A stretch of 7,439 bases of DNA, taken from DAOTZS01 sp034434335 (GTDB taxonomy: Bacteria; Chloroflexota; Anaerolineae; CG2-30-64-16). The position numbers and the translations under genes were made by a program. Below the pieces are notes generated by a model. That model was not told the origin of the DNA. It saw nothing but the letters and a program-made list of their open reading frames with translations, and searched no databases. This document shows, piece after piece, positions 6,643 to 7,439 of the stretch (position 1 is the first letter of the stretch; each line of letters starts with the position of its first letter). The stretch is from positions 1 to 7,439 of the forward strand of contig DAOTZS010000233.1 of the NCBI GenBank assembly GCA_034434335.1, written 5' to 3'.

Positions 6643-6651
6643 TGGTATAAT
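6643..6651 (+). promoter_or_regulatory. Extended -10 promoter, probably for ftsH
   Basis: TGGTATAAT contains a perfect sigma-70-type -10 hexamer (6646-6651) with the TGn extension. The hexamer 17 bases upstream is TGGTCT (6623-6628), a poor -35, as is common when an extended -10 is present. Transcription would begin near 6657-6662. The first well-supported gene downstream is ftsH at 6893, so the gene would have its own promoter and a long leader. Confidence 0.55.
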
Positions 6652-6654
6652 TAG

Positions 6655-6686
6655 TTCGGCAATGACGGCTAGTCTGGCCCGCCGAA
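6655..6686 (+). repeat. Inverted repeat at the predicted transcript start
   Basis: TTCGGC at 6655-6660 is the reverse complement of GCCGAA at 6681-6686, with 20 bases between. At the predicted +1 it could be an operator half-site pair or a 5' mRNA stem. A GGCC/GGCC pairing (6676-6679/6687-6690) would compete with it. A six-base arm can occur by chance. Confidence 0.25.
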
Positions 6687-6878
6687 GGCCAAAGCTGTCC
6701 GGCTACCTGCAACGCGTCTCGCTGCGCGGGATGCAAGCACAGGCGCAAGTGGTAAAGTGAAGGGCCCCCCGAGGCTGACGATTTGCCCCAGTAGAGGCGC
6801 TCGGCCGTGCGTCCCTACCTCATCGTAGCCTGATCGCTTCAGCGTCGGGCGGGCTGGCTTCCCTGGCCGGCTGATACC

Positions 6879-6883
6879 GGAGG
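6879..6883 (+). promoter_or_regulatory. ftsH: Shine-Dalgarno of ftsH
   Basis: GGAGG stands nine bases before GTG 6893. The closer ATG at 6885 meets a stop after three codons, so the ribosome site must serve the GTG. CCGG at 6867-6870 can pair with CCGG at 6877-6880 and would cover part of this site, a weak possible control. Confidence 0.65.
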
Positions 6884-6892
6884 CATGATCAC

Positions 6893-7439
6893 GTGAATTC
6901 TTCCTGGAAAAAGAACGGCCTGGTCTATCTCCTGATCATGGTGGCGGTGGCTGCCCTCTTCTACAGCGCGACTCAGTCGGCGGAGCGGCCACCCGAAAGA
7001 GAGCTGACCGATGTGGCCACGCTGATCCAGAATGGCCAGGTGGCTGCTATCACCGTGATCGGCGATCAGTTGCGGGTCAGGCTGGTCAACCGAGACCAGG
7101 TTTTTATCTCCCACAAAGAGCCAGGGGTCAGCCTCACCGAAGCTCTAACCAAGATGGGTGTCTCGCCCAATGAACTGGCCAAGGTGAAGCTGGAGTTCGC
7201 CCAACCCAGCAATGCATCGGGCTGGCTGACCATGCTGGGCACCCTTTTGCCTCTTCTCCTCGTTGGCGCTTTGTTCCTGGTGATCCTGCACCAGGCCCAG
7301 GGCTCCAACAATCAGGCCATTTCCTTTGGCAAGAGCCGGGCGCGCGTCTTCACCGGCGACAAGCCCACCGTGACCTTCGACGATGTGGCCGGCGCCGACG
7401 AGGCCAAACAGGAGCTCCAGGAGGTGGTGGAGTTCCTCA
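6893..7439 (+). CDS. ftsH: ATP-dependent zinc metalloprotease FtsH, N-terminal part (3'-truncated)
   Basis: Membrane-anchored AAA+ protease that extracts and degrades damaged membrane proteins and some regulators, working as a hexamer. The 182 visible residues give the family's N-terminal plan: a short cytoplasmic start, transmembrane helix 1 (about 8-25), an extracytoplasmic FtsH_ext domain (about 30-108, with ITVIGDQLRVRL), transmembrane helix 2 (about 111-132), then the linker ISFGKSRARVF and the start of the AAA domain VTFDDVAGADEAKQELQEVV (160-179), which is diagnostic. The window ends before Walker A, so ATPase and HEXXH zinc motifs cannot be checked. The GTG start is set by GGAGG at 6879-6883 and by an in-frame TGA at 6872-6874 with no other start between. 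It appears to be transcribed separately from the Liv operon. Confidence 0.96.
   Translation, partial: MNSSWKKNGLVYLLIMVAVAALFYSATQSAERPPERELTDVATLIQNGQVAAITVIGDQLRVRLVNRDQVFISHKEPGVSLTEALTKMGVSPNELAKVKLEFAQPSNASGWLTMLGTLLPLLLVGALFLVILHQAQGSNNQAISFGKSRARVFTGDKPTVTFDDVAGADEAKQELQEVVEFL

Larger units (their letters stand above)
6493..6892. other. Spacer between the hydrolase gene and ftsH
   Basis: 400 bases without a supported gene. They hold a weak terminator candidate (6611-6641), an extended -10 promoter (6643-6651), an inverted repeat at the predicted transcript start (6655-6686) and the ftsH ribosome site. If the promoter is right, the ftsH leader is about 230 nt long. A frame at 6527-6760 opens only with TTG, has no ribosome site and crosses the promoter, so I do not call it. 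I see no tRNA or recognised riboswitch in this stretch. Confidence 0.6.

Noticed and set aside
6527..6760. 77-codon + strand frame between the hydrolase gene and ftsH
   Set aside because: TTG start without a ribosome site, crosses the best promoter in the region, and has no family resemblance; only the shorter part from 6662 is kept as a speculative finding.

Overview
The window is an ordinary, GC-rich (roughly 60%) bacterial chromosomal segment with every convincing gene on the + strand. It carries a nearly complete ABC uptake operon of the branched-chain amino acid (Liv/HAAT) family, a metallo-beta-lactamase-fold hydrolase translated from the livF stop codon, and, behind a new promoter, the 5' part of ftsH. 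The long N-terminally extended LivM, the FtsH N-terminus and the promoter style remind me of Chloroflexota (Anaerolineae-like lineages). That placement is an impression from protein character, not a demonstrated assignment.

Layout: (1) 2-787, the C-terminal part of a periplasmic-type amino-acid-binding protein, cut by the window start. (2) 788-1299, a non-coding spacer full of hairpins. It has a perfect 14-bp stem just after the binding-protein gene, and then a compact element (about 988-1198) with a 10-bp terminal inverted repeat, a direct repeat just outside it, and a run of GC-rich hairpins inside. (3) 1300-5573, livH, livM, livG and livF with short gaps and their own Shine-Dalgarno sequences. 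(4) 5584-6492, the MBL-fold hydrolase. (5) 6493-6892, a second spacer with a weak terminator candidate, a good extended -10 promoter and a long leader. (6) 6893-7439, ftsH with a GTG start, cut before the Walker A motif.

How they work together: the binding protein captures a substrate outside the membrane and delivers it to the LivH-LivM permease pair, which is powered by the LivG and LivF ATPases. The strong hairpin after the binding-protein gene would allow it to be made in excess over the membrane and ATPase subunits, as is usual for such systems. The MBL hydrolase may process an imported compound, but its substrate cannot be read from the sequence. FtsH is a membrane protein quality-control protease and looks like a separate transcription unit.

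I do not see an obviously new biological system. The part that most deserves a second look is the palindrome-rich element between the binding-protein gene and livH, which resembles a REPIN or MITE-type repeat.
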